A stretch of DNA of 64,000 nt from a virus. The notes beneath the pieces were generated by a model. That model had not been told where the DNA came from. It did not search any database and saw only the letters and a list, made by a program, of their open reading frames with translations. Shown here piece after piece: positions 56,347-64,000 of this stretch. Position 1 is the first letter of the stretch; every line of letters begins with the position of its first letter. Location: positions 1-64,000 of the IMG/VR virus record IMGVR_UViG_3300045996_000612, one strand, 5' to 3'. The position numbers and the translations under genes are program-made.

Positions 56347-56976
56347 TCAAAAAATCTTCTTGAGTGCCTTGCCCAGAATGCCGCCCTGAGCTGCCAGTTT
56401 CGCTGCGGTGGTCCAGGTCTCCTTGCGGAACAGGTCGGCAGGAGAACTTCCCATCGCCGCCAGCCGCATTTCGTCGCCCATGCCGTCGAGCTTTTCGTTG
56501 CCCTTGGTCTGGTAGTATTCCGAGTCCTTGTACAGCGCGCGCCCGGTCAGGGCGTCCTGGTTGGTGTGCAGCCCCTTCTTGCGCGCCCAGTTGTGGTGGG
56601 CGGCGATGCCGACGGCCACCGCCACCGGCCAGGCCGCCGCCAGACCACTGCCGGCCGAACCACTGGCCGCAGCACCGGTGCCACCCGCTGCCGTCCCGCC
56701 CGCCGCAGCGCCACCGGATGTCGCCCCGCCGGCTGCCGCACCAGAACCGCCGCCACCGAACGACTGCATCATCGACATCATCGAGCCGGGATTCATGCCG
56801 CCCAGGCCGTTCTCGGCCGGATGCGGCTGGGACTGCGCCTGCTGCATGCGCGCCTGCTGCTGGGCGATGAATTCCTGCTGGCGGCGCTGCTCTTCTTCCT
56901 GCTCGCGCTGCAGGCGCTCCTGCTCAAGTCTCGCCTTTTGCTCGGGCGTCATTGGCGCATCGTAGACAGAATTCAT
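56347..56976 (-). CDS. Internal virion protein, Gly/Ala- and Gln-rich
   Basis: A 209-residue protein from ATG 56974-56976. Residues 8-60 form a Gln/Glu/Arg-rich helix, 60-130 a Gly/Ala-rich low-complexity part, and a compact C-terminal domain follows. Small Ala/Gly-rich proteins in this place are common in podoviruses, where they form part of the ejected core. ATGA overlap with the PAPS-reductase-like gene. Function inferred. Confidence 0.6.
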   Translation of the reverse strand: MNSVYDAPMTPEQKARLEQERLQREQEEEQRRQQEFIAQQQARMQQAQSQPHPAENGLGGMNPGSMMSMMQSFGGGGSGAAAGGATSGGAAAGGTAAGGTGAAASGSAGSGLAAAWPVAVAVGIAAHHNWARKKGLHTNQDALTGRALYKDSEYYQTKGNEKLDGMGDEMRLAAMGSSPADLFRKETWTTAAKLAAQGGILGKALKKIF

Positions 56977-57707
56977 GAGATTTCCCGGTTGAAGTGCGCG
57001 ATGCTCGGCGCCACTGCTGCGTTGATGATGTCCAGCCGGCGCTGCACCTCGACATGGTGCTCGGGGTGGTAGCGTTTCAGGTACTTGGCCGCGCCGTTCT
57101 CCCAGTAGGCCGAGCACGTCATGCAGTCGGGCGCGCCGTCCAGCATCTCGTAAAAGCGCAGGATCGGCGCATCCTGCTCGCGCAGGTAGTCCATCACCTG
57201 CTGGGTGCTCCAGTCCTCGATCGGGAACAGGTACTCGATGCCCAGGTCGACCGCGCCGGAGCGCACTGGCGCCTTGAGCTGGTCGGCCTGCTTCTGTCCC
57301 CGGATGACCAGCGTGATGCCATCAAGCACCATGCGTTCGTGCATCGGGACAATGTAGGTGCGCGCGCAACACGAATAGCGGTCCTGGATCAACTGGCCGC
57401 CGCCGTTGGCGACCACCCCGATGGTCGTGCTGTCGGCCGGCACGATGTCCGACGGCAGGCCGAACCCGGCCACCACGCCCGGCTGGTTGCCGGCGATCTC
57501 GACGAACTGCGGGACGATGGCGCGCACGCCGCGCATGATCGCCTCGGTTTCGGGGAATGGGTCTCCGGTGTTGCACCAGTAGACAGTCAGTTTGGACCAG
57601 TGCGGGCGCAGCAGGTACAGGCAGGCCAGCGAATCCCGGCCGCCCGATACCTGCAGGGCGATGCGCTCATGGCGCGCGATGGCGTCGTCGATCGCGTTCA
57701 TCACCAT
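56973..57707 (-). CDS. PAPS-reductase-like / PP-loop ATPase enzyme
   Basis: A 244-residue protein. The PP-loop motif S-G-G-R-D-S is at residues 21-26; further features are W-C-N-T-G-D-P-F-P-E-T, Y-S-C-C-A-R and C-M-T-C. The family covers PAPS/APS reductases and related enzymes that activate adenylated substrates. A metabolic function in a virion operon is unusual: it may alter nucleobases or act in sulfur-based DNA modification or defence evasion. It overlaps both neighbours, so it is co-translated with internal virion proteins. Confidence 0.8.
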   Translation of the reverse strand: MVMNAIDDAIARHERIALQVSGGRDSLACLYLLRPHWSKLTVYWCNTGDPFPETEAIMRGVRAIVPQFVEIAGNQPGVVAGFGLPSDIVPADSTTIGVVANGGGQLIQDRYSCCARTYIVPMHERMVLDGITLVIRGQKQADQLKAPVRSGAVDLGIEYLFPIEDWSTQQVMDYLREQDAPILRFYEMLDGAPDCMTCSAYWENGAAKYLKRYHPEHHVEVQRRLDIINAAVAPSIAHFNREIS

Positions 57708-58876
57708 GCCGCAATCGCCGCGCCGCCGAGCGTGCCCAGCATCGAGCCGAAGCCGGCCGACGCTTGCCCGCTGGCCTGCTGCTGTATGCCCCAGGCGTTG
57801 AGCTGGTTGCCGTACAGGTTGTTGAGCAGGTTGCCGCCGGCGGTGTTGCCCTGGATTGCACCGCCATAGCCGGTGTTCATGATGCCGGTGTTGGCAATAA
57901 AGCTGTTGTTGCCGGCGCCGTTCGCACCCACAGCGGCATTGCCTGCCGTGATGCCCAGGCCCAGCCCGGTGTATCCGCCACCCTGATTGCCGATGCCCAG
58001 CGAAGCCGCGGTGTTGCCGATGCCTGCTGCCGCCAGCCCCATGTTCTTGGCCTGCATGGCAGTCGCATCGCCAGCCTGGCGCGCGGTGTGCGCAGCGCCG
58101 GTGGCCTGCATGCCCAGTTGGCTGGCCTGTGTGCCGTTGCCGAGTACCTGCTGGCCAAGCTGGGTGGCCTGGCCGCGCATTTGCTGCGCCTGCCCGCGCA
58201 CGTTGTCTCGGGTGGCGTTCTGCGCGCCGGCGGCGGCCAGCGCGGTGGTCAGCCCTGCAGACCGGTCGATCGCGGCGTAGCGCCCGGAGCGCGGGTCAAT
58301 GCCCATGCTGGCCATCTGGCGCTGCTGGACCTGCTGCTGTTGGGCGGCATTGCCGACGACATCGGCCTTGGCCTTGGCCGCTTCCGAGTCGAGCCTGGCA
58401 TCGCTGTCCCAGGACATCGCATCGCTGACCACCTTGTCCTGCACCGGGCGGAACAGGGTCTTGTAGCGGTCGCGCTCCTCGCCGCCGAAAGCGTTGTGCT
58501 CGGCGGCCTGGCGCATGAACTCGGCTTCGTAGCGCTGGCCGGCAGCCGACGCATCGGCGCCGTACTTGTCCAGCGAGGCCATCGTGTCGCGCCCGAGCTG
58601 GCGGTCCTGGTTGGCCCAGCCGTCGTATTTTTGGCGGTAGTCGGCCTGGACCTTGCGGTCTTCCTGCGCCCAGGCGTCAGCCTGCTGCTGGGTTGCCAGC
58701 CCGGACTCGACCACGCGCTTGACCAGCGCATCGGTGTCTTGCTGGCGGCCCTCGCTGTCCTTGTACTGCTCCTTGGAGAAGTCGAGCCACTGGCGGCCCA
58801 GTTCGACGTTCTGCGCGGCGGCCTGGCCGATCGCCGGGTCCGGCGCTGGTGGTGGACTGCTGCTCTTTTTTCCCAT
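57701..58876 (-). CDS. Internal virion protein, Gln/Ala-rich helical
   Basis: A 391-residue protein. The N terminus (P-A-P-D-P-A-I-G-Q-A-A-A-Q-N-V-E-L-G) and the first 200 residues are Gln/Asp-rich helices; the second half is rich in Gly, Ala, Asn and Gln with short repeats (A-G-N-A-A-V-G-A-N-G-A-G-N-N). Such proteins form the internal core of podoviruses and are ejected with DNA. Position next to the other internal proteins supports this. No enzyme motif. Confidence 0.65.
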   Translation of the reverse strand: MGKKSSSPPPAPDPAIGQAAAQNVELGRQWLDFSKEQYKDSEGRQQDTDALVKRVVESGLATQQQADAWAQEDRKVQADYRQKYDGWANQDRQLGRDTMASLDKYGADASAAGQRYEAEFMRQAAEHNAFGGEERDRYKTLFRPVQDKVVSDAMSWDSDARLDSEAAKAKADVVGNAAQQQQVQQRQMASMGIDPRSGRYAAIDRSAGLTTALAAAGAQNATRDNVRGQAQQMRGQATQLGQQVLGNGTQASQLGMQATGAAHTARQAGDATAMQAKNMGLAAAGIGNTAASLGIGNQGGGYTGLGLGITAGNAAVGANGAGNNSFIANTGIMNTGYGGAIQGNTAGGNLLNNLYGNQLNAWGIQQQASGQASAGFGSMLGTLGGAAIAAW

Positions 58877-58885
58877 GTCACATCC

Positions 58886-59302
58886 TTAAATGAAACGGCA
58901 CCGGCTTTTTGTGAGGCCCAGTGAAATCATCGCCACGCCCGGCCCGCCGGCTTCCGGGTGATACCCCTCCCGCACGAAGCCCAGGTGCTCGTCGAAGGCC
59001 AGCGCCTGCGCATTGGTCTCGTCGACCATTCCGGTCAGCCGCAGCAGGCCGGCTTGCGTGAAGGCGAACGCGAATGTGGCCAGCAGCAACTCCTTGCTCA
59101 TCCAGCGCCGGGTGCCATCGCTGGCAATGTGAATGTGCGCGTCGACGTCGGACCAGTTATCGAAGACGACCACAGCTACCAGCTCGCCGCCCCGCTCCAG
59201 GCCAATCGCGCGCGCATCCGGGCGGAATGCCTCGATGCCGATGCGTTCACGCGCCCACGGCAGCAGTCGTTCCTCCTCGCCATAGACCAATCTTGCCGTC
59301 AT
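58886..59302 (-). CDS. GNAT-like acetyltransferase in the virion operon
   Basis: A 138-residue protein with a GNAT layout: G-L-E-R-G-G-E-L-V-A-V-V-V-F-D-N-W (strands 2-3), then a helix and R-L-T-G-M-V-D-E-T-N-A-Q-A-L-A-F-D-E-H-L-G-F-V-R-E-G-Y, the usual N-A-x-A-x-x-x-x-x-x-L-G-F signature of the acetyl-CoA-binding C terminus. Some podoviruses carry such a gene near tail and internal virion proteins. Target unknown. Confidence 0.75.
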   Translation of the reverse strand: MTARLVYGEEERLLPWARERIGIEAFRPDARAIGLERGGELVAVVVFDNWSDVDAHIHIASDGTRRWMSKELLLATFAFAFTQAGLLRLTGMVDETNAQALAFDEHLGFVREGYHPEAGGPGVAMISLGLTKSRCRFI

Positions 59303-59372
59303 CGTTCGAAACGCTGGTTAGAAATCACCACCATGATACAGAAAACGCACCAGCGCCGATACCAAAATAGGC

Positions 59373-59651
59373 TCACCGCCACGTGATCTTCGCGCCGACC
59401 AGGTTGAGTATGGCAGCGATCGAGCGCAGGTCTTCCACCAGCGCGTTGAACTCTGCCGCCGTAGGCGCGGCTGTAACGGGCGCGGCCGTGAACGTCACCT
59501 TCCCGAAATTAGCCAGGTCGGCATGGACAATTGCACGCTGGCCGGCGGCGCCGCGCGAACGGTCTCCGATGAGCGACTGCAATTTCTCCATCTGGGCAGG
59601 GGTAAGCAACGGGGTTGGCCCGCGCGAGCCGGGGCTGGATGGGTAAGCCAT
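59373..59651 (-). CDS. Small virion-operon protein
   Basis: A 92-residue protein with Pro-rich N terminus (M-A-Y-P-S-S-P-G-S-R-G-P-T-P-L-L-T-P) and a helical C-terminal half (A-E-F-N-A-L-V-E-D-L-R-S-I-A-A-I-L-N). Stop adjoins the tail nozzle-like gene. It may be a small tail or core protein. Function unknown. Confidence 0.6.
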   Translation of the reverse strand: MAYPSSPGSRGPTPLLTPAQMEKLQSLIGDRSRGAAGQRAIVHADLANFGKVTFTAAPVTAAPTAAEFNALVEDLRSIAAILNLVGAKITWR

Positions 59652-61396
59652 TAGACACTCCTCAGTTCTTGGGCAGTTCGGGCCATGACGACCTCCTGAA
59701 TATCAATGTTGCCGGTCACTTCGACTTCCCACTGGCGGCACAGGCGCCCGCCGGGCAGTCGGACGATTTTGCCGCCACGCGAGACGGATGCGACCAGATC
59801 GCCGTCGGCGTAGATGTTGACACTGACCTGCGGGCCGGGCGGCGCCGGCACCAGAATATCTCCGTTGACCGGGTATTCGCCGAGCATCGAGCCGTTGATG
59901 TCGCCAAAGATCGACGGGGCAGCGAACAGCGCCGCATTGATCGTCTGCACCGCGGCATTGGCCGCCTCGGCTGCCGAGATGGCGGCCAGATCCTCGCGGT
60001 CGTCCACCTCGAACATCAGTGCCCCGAAGCTGGTTGGCGCTGGCAGCATGAACGGCTTGGAGCGCCAGGTCTGGATGTCGTTGGTCGACTGCTTCGAGTC
60101 CCATTCGAAGATCGTTGTTCCCATGACCATGTAGAGCGCGCCGCTGGTCACTTCGTAGAAGAAGGCATCCGACTTGTGCTGGCTGCGGATCAGGAACGGC
60201 GCCTCGCCGGACAGGTCCAGGATCAGCGAGCCCTTCACCAGCAAGCCGTCGGTCTCGATGTAGTCGTAGGAGCCGAAGAAGCGCCCATAGAACTGGCCGC
60301 AGACCATCGAGGACGGGCCGAGCTTGAGCCACTGGTCGCGCGTGAGCAGGCTGCCGGTGACGACGCGTGCGGCGCCGCCCTGCACCACCACCAGGCCGTC
60401 GTGGGACGGGTAGGCGACGGCATAGCCCAGGTCGACCATGCCCTGCGGGTTCAGGCATGGCATGTTGAGCTCCAGCCGCTCCATCACCATCGACTCCGGC
60501 GCGGTGCCGGCGGCCAGGTACGGGTTGCCCTTGGTGCCCACCACCAGCGTGGTGCCATAGACGGCCAGCGCCACGATGTCGTAGTCGGTGGTGAGGACGT
60601 ATTTCTGGGGCCAGGCGTGCGGGCGGTACGGCTCGCAAAAGTACAGGTCTTTACCCACAAACCCGGCCATCATCCCGTTGGGCATCGACACTAGACCGGT
60701 CAGGCCATCGGGCGGGGCATTCCAGTCGAGCGATGGCAGCGGTTCCGAGAAATCGTTCAGCGCCAGGCTGTCGACATAGTTGGCCGTACTCGCCGCGCGC
60801 TCATGAATGAAATACAGGTTGGTGCCGCCGGACGTGCCGGTCTGGGAGCGGTAGATCCTTTGCTTGGTGATGGCGCGCCCCGACGGCGGCGCCGTGAAGC
60901 CCGACAGTGTGACGCTGTTTCCGGGCGAGACTAGCAGGTCGGCCGTGACCGGAGAGGGTTCCGACTCCTCCTCGAAGCTCGTCACCCAGGTGTAGACGTA
61001 GAGCACCGTGCTGGTGACGCTGCCGGTGGTGCCGGTGCGCGCCGCGGTCAGGGCAGTGCTGGGCGCCTGAACGGCCAGGTCATAGACGGCGCCGGCCACG
61101 CGCATCTTCGGCTTGCCGTCGCCGGTGTAGTACAGCCGGTCCTGCGCCACCGGGCCGGGCACGGCGTGTACCACCGTCGGCCAGTGCAGCCAGTCGGTTA
61201 GGTGGCGGTAGATCGTCTTGACCGCCCCTTCGGTCGCGCCATTCAGGATGTGGACCGGGAACGGCTTGCGGAACGGCGACAGTTTGCCGTCTTCCAGGCG
61301 GGTGGACTGCGCGATCTGCGCGCCCGTATCAGGCAGCAGCCTTGGTGTGACCCGCGGCGCCTCACCTGTAAATCCTGCCAGCTTGATGACGGGCAT
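59651..61396 (-). CDS. Tail nozzle-like protein (P22 gp10 / T7 gp12 type)
   Basis: A 581-residue protein. The N terminus L-A-G-F-T-G-E-A-P-R-V-T-P-R-L-L-P and the following beta-rich layout (L-Y-Y-T-G-D-G-K-P-K, I-T-K-Q-R-I-Y-R-S, Y-L-A-A-G-T-A-P-E-S, L-V-V-V-Q-G-G-A) are typical of podoviral nozzle proteins with beta-propeller structure. It would form the hexameric tail tip through which DNA leaves. Family assignment from pattern memory. Confidence 0.75.
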   Translation of the reverse strand: MPVIKLAGFTGEAPRVTPRLLPDTGAQIAQSTRLEDGKLSPFRKPFPVHILNGATEGAVKTIYRHLTDWLHWPTVVHAVPGPVAQDRLYYTGDGKPKMRVAGAVYDLAVQAPSTALTAARTGTTGSVTSTVLYVYTWVTSFEEESEPSPVTADLLVSPGNSVTLSGFTAPPSGRAITKQRIYRSQTGTSGGTNLYFIHERAASTANYVDSLALNDFSEPLPSLDWNAPPDGLTGLVSMPNGMMAGFVGKDLYFCEPYRPHAWPQKYVLTTDYDIVALAVYGTTLVVGTKGNPYLAAGTAPESMVMERLELNMPCLNPQGMVDLGYAVAYPSHDGLVVVQGGAARVVTGSLLTRDQWLKLGPSSMVCGQFYGRFFGSYDYIETDGLLVKGSLILDLSGEAPFLIRSQHKSDAFFYEVTSGALYMVMGTTIFEWDSKQSTNDIQTWRSKPFMLPAPTSFGALMFEVDDREDLAAISAAEAANAAVQTINAALFAAPSIFGDINGSMLGEYPVNGDILVPAPPGPQVSVNIYADGDLVASVSRGGKIVRLPGGRLCRQWEVEVTGNIDIQEVVMARTAQELRSV

Positions 61397-61406
61397 GTGC
61401 GCTCCT

Positions 61407-62522
61407 TCAGGTCTTCAAAATAAAATTGCAAACCAGCGTCGGCTGCACGTTGTTGTGCGCCTGGCCGGAACCGGTGTTCTGCGTCGAGATGCCGGTCGTC
61501 GTGGCGCTCAGGGATATGCCGGTGCCGGCCCCGTAGATGCCGATGCTGGTCACGGCGGCGGCGATGCTGATGCCGGTCGTCTTCGTATTGGTCGTGCGCG
61601 AGTCCGTGATTTCGGCTACACCGTTACCTGCGATCATGCCGGAACCACCATTGCCGGTGACGTTCGTGTCGCTGACGGTATGGTTGTGGCCGGGGTCCGA
61701 AACACCGTGTGCGTGGCCAGGATCGTAGACACTGTGCGCGTGAGTCGGATCGTTGACCGTGTGGTTGTGACCGGGATCGGTGACGGCGTGGCTGTGCGCT
61801 GGCAGTTGTGCCGTGGTCAGCGCGTGCGTCTCGGCGCCCAGTGCTGCGCCCAGCGTCGCCCCGGTCAGGCGGCTGGCAGCGGTGCCGCCCATGTTATCCA
61901 CGCCGGCGGCGGTGCGCCCGCGCATGTCCGGCAGTTTCGGGTTGCCCGAACCATCCTGACCAAATGGGAACCCCTCGGCGATGTAGAGCGCGCGCAACGC
62001 ATCCAAGCCAGAGTTCGAGAACAGCGTGCGGCCGTCGGCGAACGTCCAGCCGATCGGAGAAGAGGTGCGGGACCACGGGATCGGGCCAAAGCCCGTTGGG
62101 ATCAGGGCGGTCAGCGCCACGGCCAGGTTCGAGGCGGTTTCGTCCCGCAGCGCGCCGATGGCCGTCTCGATGTCGGTTTCGGTCTGGTCGGCCAACGCCT
62201 CCACGGCGGCCAGCGCATCCGCCTGGAGCTGGGTGACGACGCCAGCGGTCATGCGGATCTCGGCGCGGTCGCCGGTATCCCACGCCAGTGCGGAGGTTCC
62301 CTCCTGCGCGCGCACCGCGGTTAGGAGGTTCGAACTGCAGTTCGTGACCCTCACGATCTCAATGTGCCCTTCGGCATCCGAAAGCGTCATCGGGAAGAAC
62401 TCGCCGGCAGCGAGAGGTGGGAAATTGCCGGATTCGCCTGCTACCAGCACGATGGTGGTCCCATCGGCAGCCAGCGGCGCGGCGAGGTGCGCGCTGGCGT
62501 TGTTGGCCATTCTAATCGACAT
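61407..62522 (-). CDS. Tail-collar type fibre with HxH repeats
   Basis: A 371-residue protein. The first 95 residues form a domain shared with the 63165-63905 product. Residues about 145-215 are a phage tail-collar domain (G-W-T-F-A-D-G-R-T-L, L-P-D-M-R-G-R-T-A-A-G). From about 237 there are five or six D-P-G-H-N-H-T-V / D-P-T-H-A-H-S-V repeats. Such H-x-H motifs bind iron in T4 gp37-type fibre tips. Receptor-binding fibre or spike is likely. Confidence 0.8.
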   Translation of the reverse strand: MSIRMANNASAHLAAPLAADGTTIVLVAGESGNFPPLAAGEFFPMTLSDAEGHIEIVRVTNCSSNLLTAVRAQEGTSALAWDTGDRAEIRMTAGVVTQLQADALAAVEALADQTETDIETAIGALRDETASNLAVALTALIPTGFGPIPWSRTSSPIGWTFADGRTLFSNSGLDALRALYIAEGFPFGQDGSGNPKLPDMRGRTAAGVDNMGGTAASRLTGATLGAALGAETHALTTAQLPAHSHAVTDPGHNHTVNDPTHAHSVYDPGHAHGVSDPGHNHTVSDTNVTGNGGSGMIAGNGVAEITDSRTTNTKTTGISIAAAVTSIGIYGAGTGISLSATTTGISTQNTGSGQAHNNVQPTLVCNFILKT

Positions 62523-62637
62523 GCCAAAATCTCCTTGTCAGTGTTCACGGGAATGCAGGGCAAAGCCCGTGATGACAGAGGTTCTGGCTTGATCAGGTAG
62601 GCGGTGGTGGACATGGCCGGATTCTACCGTAGACGGG

Positions 62638-63168
62638 TCATTTCAGGTACGTGATGGTGATCGAACCGCCCGACGGCACGACGATCGAATAGCTGGACCC
62701 TGGCGTGACCGGGATGTCCGAAAAGGACACGGGCGTTTGCGCGACATTGCCGGTGCTGCCGGGGAAGGTCTTGCCGAAGCCGGTTGCCGACGCGCCGGTC
62801 TTGATCGGCGTGTTCGTGGTGTAGGAGGTATCCGTGAAGGCGTAGCACTGCTGGAAATAGTCGTAGGTCGGGTCGTTCGGGGTCGACTGCTGCGCATCGC
62901 AGTAGTCGGCTGGCTTGGCGCCTGGCAGTCCCGTGCTGGTGCCCAGCGATTCCGTGTCAAACCCGCCGGCGCGCTTGTGCTTGTACAGGGTGGTCGTCCG
63001 GCTGTACTGCGTCACGGTCGTGGAACTGGCATTGGTGCCGCGCGCGCCATAGCCGGATGCCGTGGCAAGCACGTACACGGCCGCAGGAGCCGGCCACGTT
63101 GTGTTGGCGGTGAACGTCTCTGTGACCAGTTTGCGCGATCCCAGCGCGGCCAGCATCATGAGGCTCAT
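62638..63168 (-). CDS. Tail fibre tip / receptor-binding-like protein
   Basis: A 176-residue protein (start MSLMMLAALGSRKLVTETFT at ATG 63166-63168). The sequence is rich in Thr, Ser, Tyr and Gly and ends S-Y-S-I-V-V-P-S-G-G-S-I-T-I-T-Y, which resembles the C-terminal strand of small fibre-tip proteins. It overlaps the upstream fibre gene by four bases. It is a good candidate for host recognition. No family name assigned. Confidence 0.6.
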   Translation of the reverse strand: MSLMMLAALGSRKLVTETFTANTTWPAPAAVYVLATASGYGARGTNASSTTVTQYSRTTTLYKHKRAGGFDTESLGTSTGLPGAKPADYCDAQQSTPNDPTYDYFQQCYAFTDTSYTTNTPIKTGASATGFGKTFPGSTGNVAQTPVSFSDIPVTPGSSYSIVVPSGGSITITYLK

Positions 63169-63905
63169 CGGATCACCTTGCCGTAGAGCGTTGCGCCGGC
63201 GTCGCGGGTCCACAGCAGGATGAAGTCGATGCCGGCCGCTTGCAGCGCGATGCCGTGATTGGCGTTCCAGTCCGACGTGACGGTGAACTTGCCGTCGGTC
63301 TTGATCCAGTTGACAGCCGGGCCGGCGATGGCCGCCGCGCCCAGGTTGACGCCCTCGACCAGCATCTCGCCGCGCACGCCGGCGGGCGGCCAGTTCGTGA
63401 TGTTCAGCGCCTGCGGACCGGTGCCTGGTGCAAAGCGGTGGTGCGGCCCTTCGGTGTAGTCCAGGATGGTGCCACCGGCATCGTCCTTGAAGGCATAGCC
63501 GGTGTCCTTAAGCACCGCGCGAGCCAGCGCCGTGTCGGCCATCGTGATGGTGCTGGTGGTCGACACTGGCCCGGTGAAGTCGGCGCCGGCGCGGTCGGCT
63601 TTCGCATCGATGCCGCCGGCGGTCAGGCGCAGGTCGATCTTGTCGCCAGCGGAAAACGTCACTGCGATCGTTCCCTCCTGTGCGCGCGACATGGTGAGAA
63701 TGTCGCCGTTGCGCGCCGTGACCCTGACGATCTCGAATACCGGGTTGGGTCCGACCATCTTGACCATCGTGGCCATGAAGTGGTCGCCGTTGGCCAGGAT
63801 AGGGAACTTTACCCCTTCACCCGATGCGACCGAGACGGTGGTGGACGATGCCGAGATTGCCCCGGCCAGCAATGATGAAGCGTTGTTTGCATAGCGAGCA
63901 ACCAT
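63165..63905 (-). CDS. Fibre protein with N-terminal domain shared with the collar fibre
   Basis: A 246-residue protein. Residues 5-105 align with the N terminus of the 61407-62522 protein: A-N-N-A-S-S-L-L-A-G ... E-I-V-R-V-T-A-R ... S-R-A-Q-E-G-T, the same order and spacing. The C terminus has shorter beta segments. The common domain probably docks both to the same tail site. It starts within 2 bases of the partial gene at the window end. Function: structural, fibre or adaptor. Confidence 0.7.
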   Translation of the reverse strand: MVARYANNASSLLAGAISASSTTVSVASGEGVKFPILANGDHFMATMVKMVGPNPVFEIVRVTARNGDILTMSRAQEGTIAVTFSAGDKIDLRLTAGGIDAKADRAGADFTGPVSTTSTITMADTALARAVLKDTGYAFKDDAGGTILDYTEGPHHRFAPGTGPQALNITNWPPAGVRGEMLVEGVNLGAAAIAGPAVNWIKTDGKFTVTSDWNANHGIALQAAGIDFILLWTRDAGATLYGKVIR

Positions 63906-63906
63906 C

Positions 63907-64000
63907 TTAGAGATCCTTTACGCGCAACTTGAATTCGGTTTCCTTGATCCGGCCGCCGGCCGTCGACGTGACCACGGTGATGGTGTAGGTCTTGCCGTCC
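63907..64000 (-). CDS. 3' part of a late virion-operon protein (partial, cut by window end)
   Basis: The last 30 codons of a minus-strand gene. The visible end is D-G-K-T-Y-T-I-T-V-V-T-S-T-A-G-G-R-I-K-E (continuing T-E-F-K-L-R-V-K-D-L), then TAA. It reads as a beta-rich domain. The gene is immediately upstream of the 63165-63905 fibre. If the window is circular with a few bases missing, this is the end of the gene at 1-169; the frames fit a missing length of 1 modulo 3. Confidence 0.65.
   Translation of the reverse strand, partial: DGKTYTITVVTSTAGGRIKETEFKLRVKDL

Noticed and set aside
48810-56363. A 2517-codon open frame on the plus strand opposite the ejection genes
   Set aside because: It is the mirror of two real minus-strand genes with clear domains. 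High GC suppresses stops in the antisense frame; its protein is Arg/His/Leu-rich without any domain.
1-64000. Diversity-generating retroelement or CRISPR array
   Set aside because: No reverse transcriptase-like protein, no TR/VR pair noticed, and no regularly spaced repeats were seen.
1-64000. Long-tailed phage modules (tape measure, tube, frameshifted chaperones)
   Set aside because: No such genes; large helical proteins here fit ejection proteins of a podovirus, with a transglycosylase in the largest.

Overview
The window is almost entirely the genome of a temperate podovirus of a high-GC betaproteobacterium, probably a Burkholderiales host. Evidence for a podovirus is a P22-type portal, an N4-gp56-type major capsid protein, a short-tail nozzle-like protein, several fibres or spikes, very large internal (ejection) proteins, and no tape measure, sheath or tail-tube genes. 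From memory the size (about 64 kb), the giant virion protein and the gene order recall the Bcep22-like Burkholderia podophages; this is a family-level inference, not a search result. No host chromosomal gene is visible. A virion gene is cut at both window ends: its start is at 1-169 and a matching-size end is at 63907-64000. The late operon also runs off the left edge and re-enters from the right. The window is therefore best read as a circular or circularly permuted genome only slightly longer than 64 kb, opened inside the late operon.

Layout. (A) Minus strand from 15.1 kb down to 1, continuing from 64.0 kb down to 38.8 kb: one very long late operon. Its order is PD-(D/E)XK-like nuclease, small and large terminase, portal, scaffold, a CsrA-like protein, an inserted HNH endonuclease, major capsid protein, decoration or fibre-like proteins, head-tail adaptors, tail-fibre and collar proteins, nozzle-like protein, GNAT enzyme, internal virion proteins with an embedded PAPS-reductase-like enzyme, a 2487-residue multi-domain ejection protein, the lysis cassette (two holin-like proteins, GH19-type endolysin, Rz/Rz1), and finally spike and fibre genes ending at a strong terminator. 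(B) 15.2-16.2 kb: two plus-strand genes, one a winged-helix regulator divergent from the terminase operon, their terminator, and a minus-strand tRNA-Ser(UGA). (C) 16.2-27.6 kb, minus: the early right arm, starting with a Cro-like regulator and a tR1-like terminator and including NinG, two replication proteins resembling lambda O and P, endonucleases and many small accessory proteins. (D) 27.77-36.1 kb, plus: a CI-like repressor, then an early left arm with ERF annealing protein, YqaJ exonuclease, DHFR, MazG-like protein and AlpA/excisionase-like proteins. (E) 36.1-38.7 kb: integrase, a candidate attP region and three small genes.

Working together: the divergent regulators at 27.3-28.4 kb and their shared operator-like sequences form a lambda-like switch. 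The minus early arm replicates the phage, the plus early arm supplies recombination, nucleotide metabolism and integration or excision, and the late operon packages DNA, builds the virion, ejects enzymes into the host and lyses it.

Most notable: (1) a 97-nt element at 23352-23448 that folds into a 19-bp helix capped by three hairpins, with a second folded element at 37842-37910; (2) a 70-codon gene nested out of frame inside the giant ejection gene, with a strong ribosome binding site and a local switch of third-position GC; (3) a CsrA-like protein between scaffold and capsid; (4) a giant ejection protein combining transglycosylase, nuclease-like and HExxH metallopeptidase-like segments; (5) a PAPS-reductase-like enzyme inside the virion operon. 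All function calls come from reading motifs by eye; no database search was possible.
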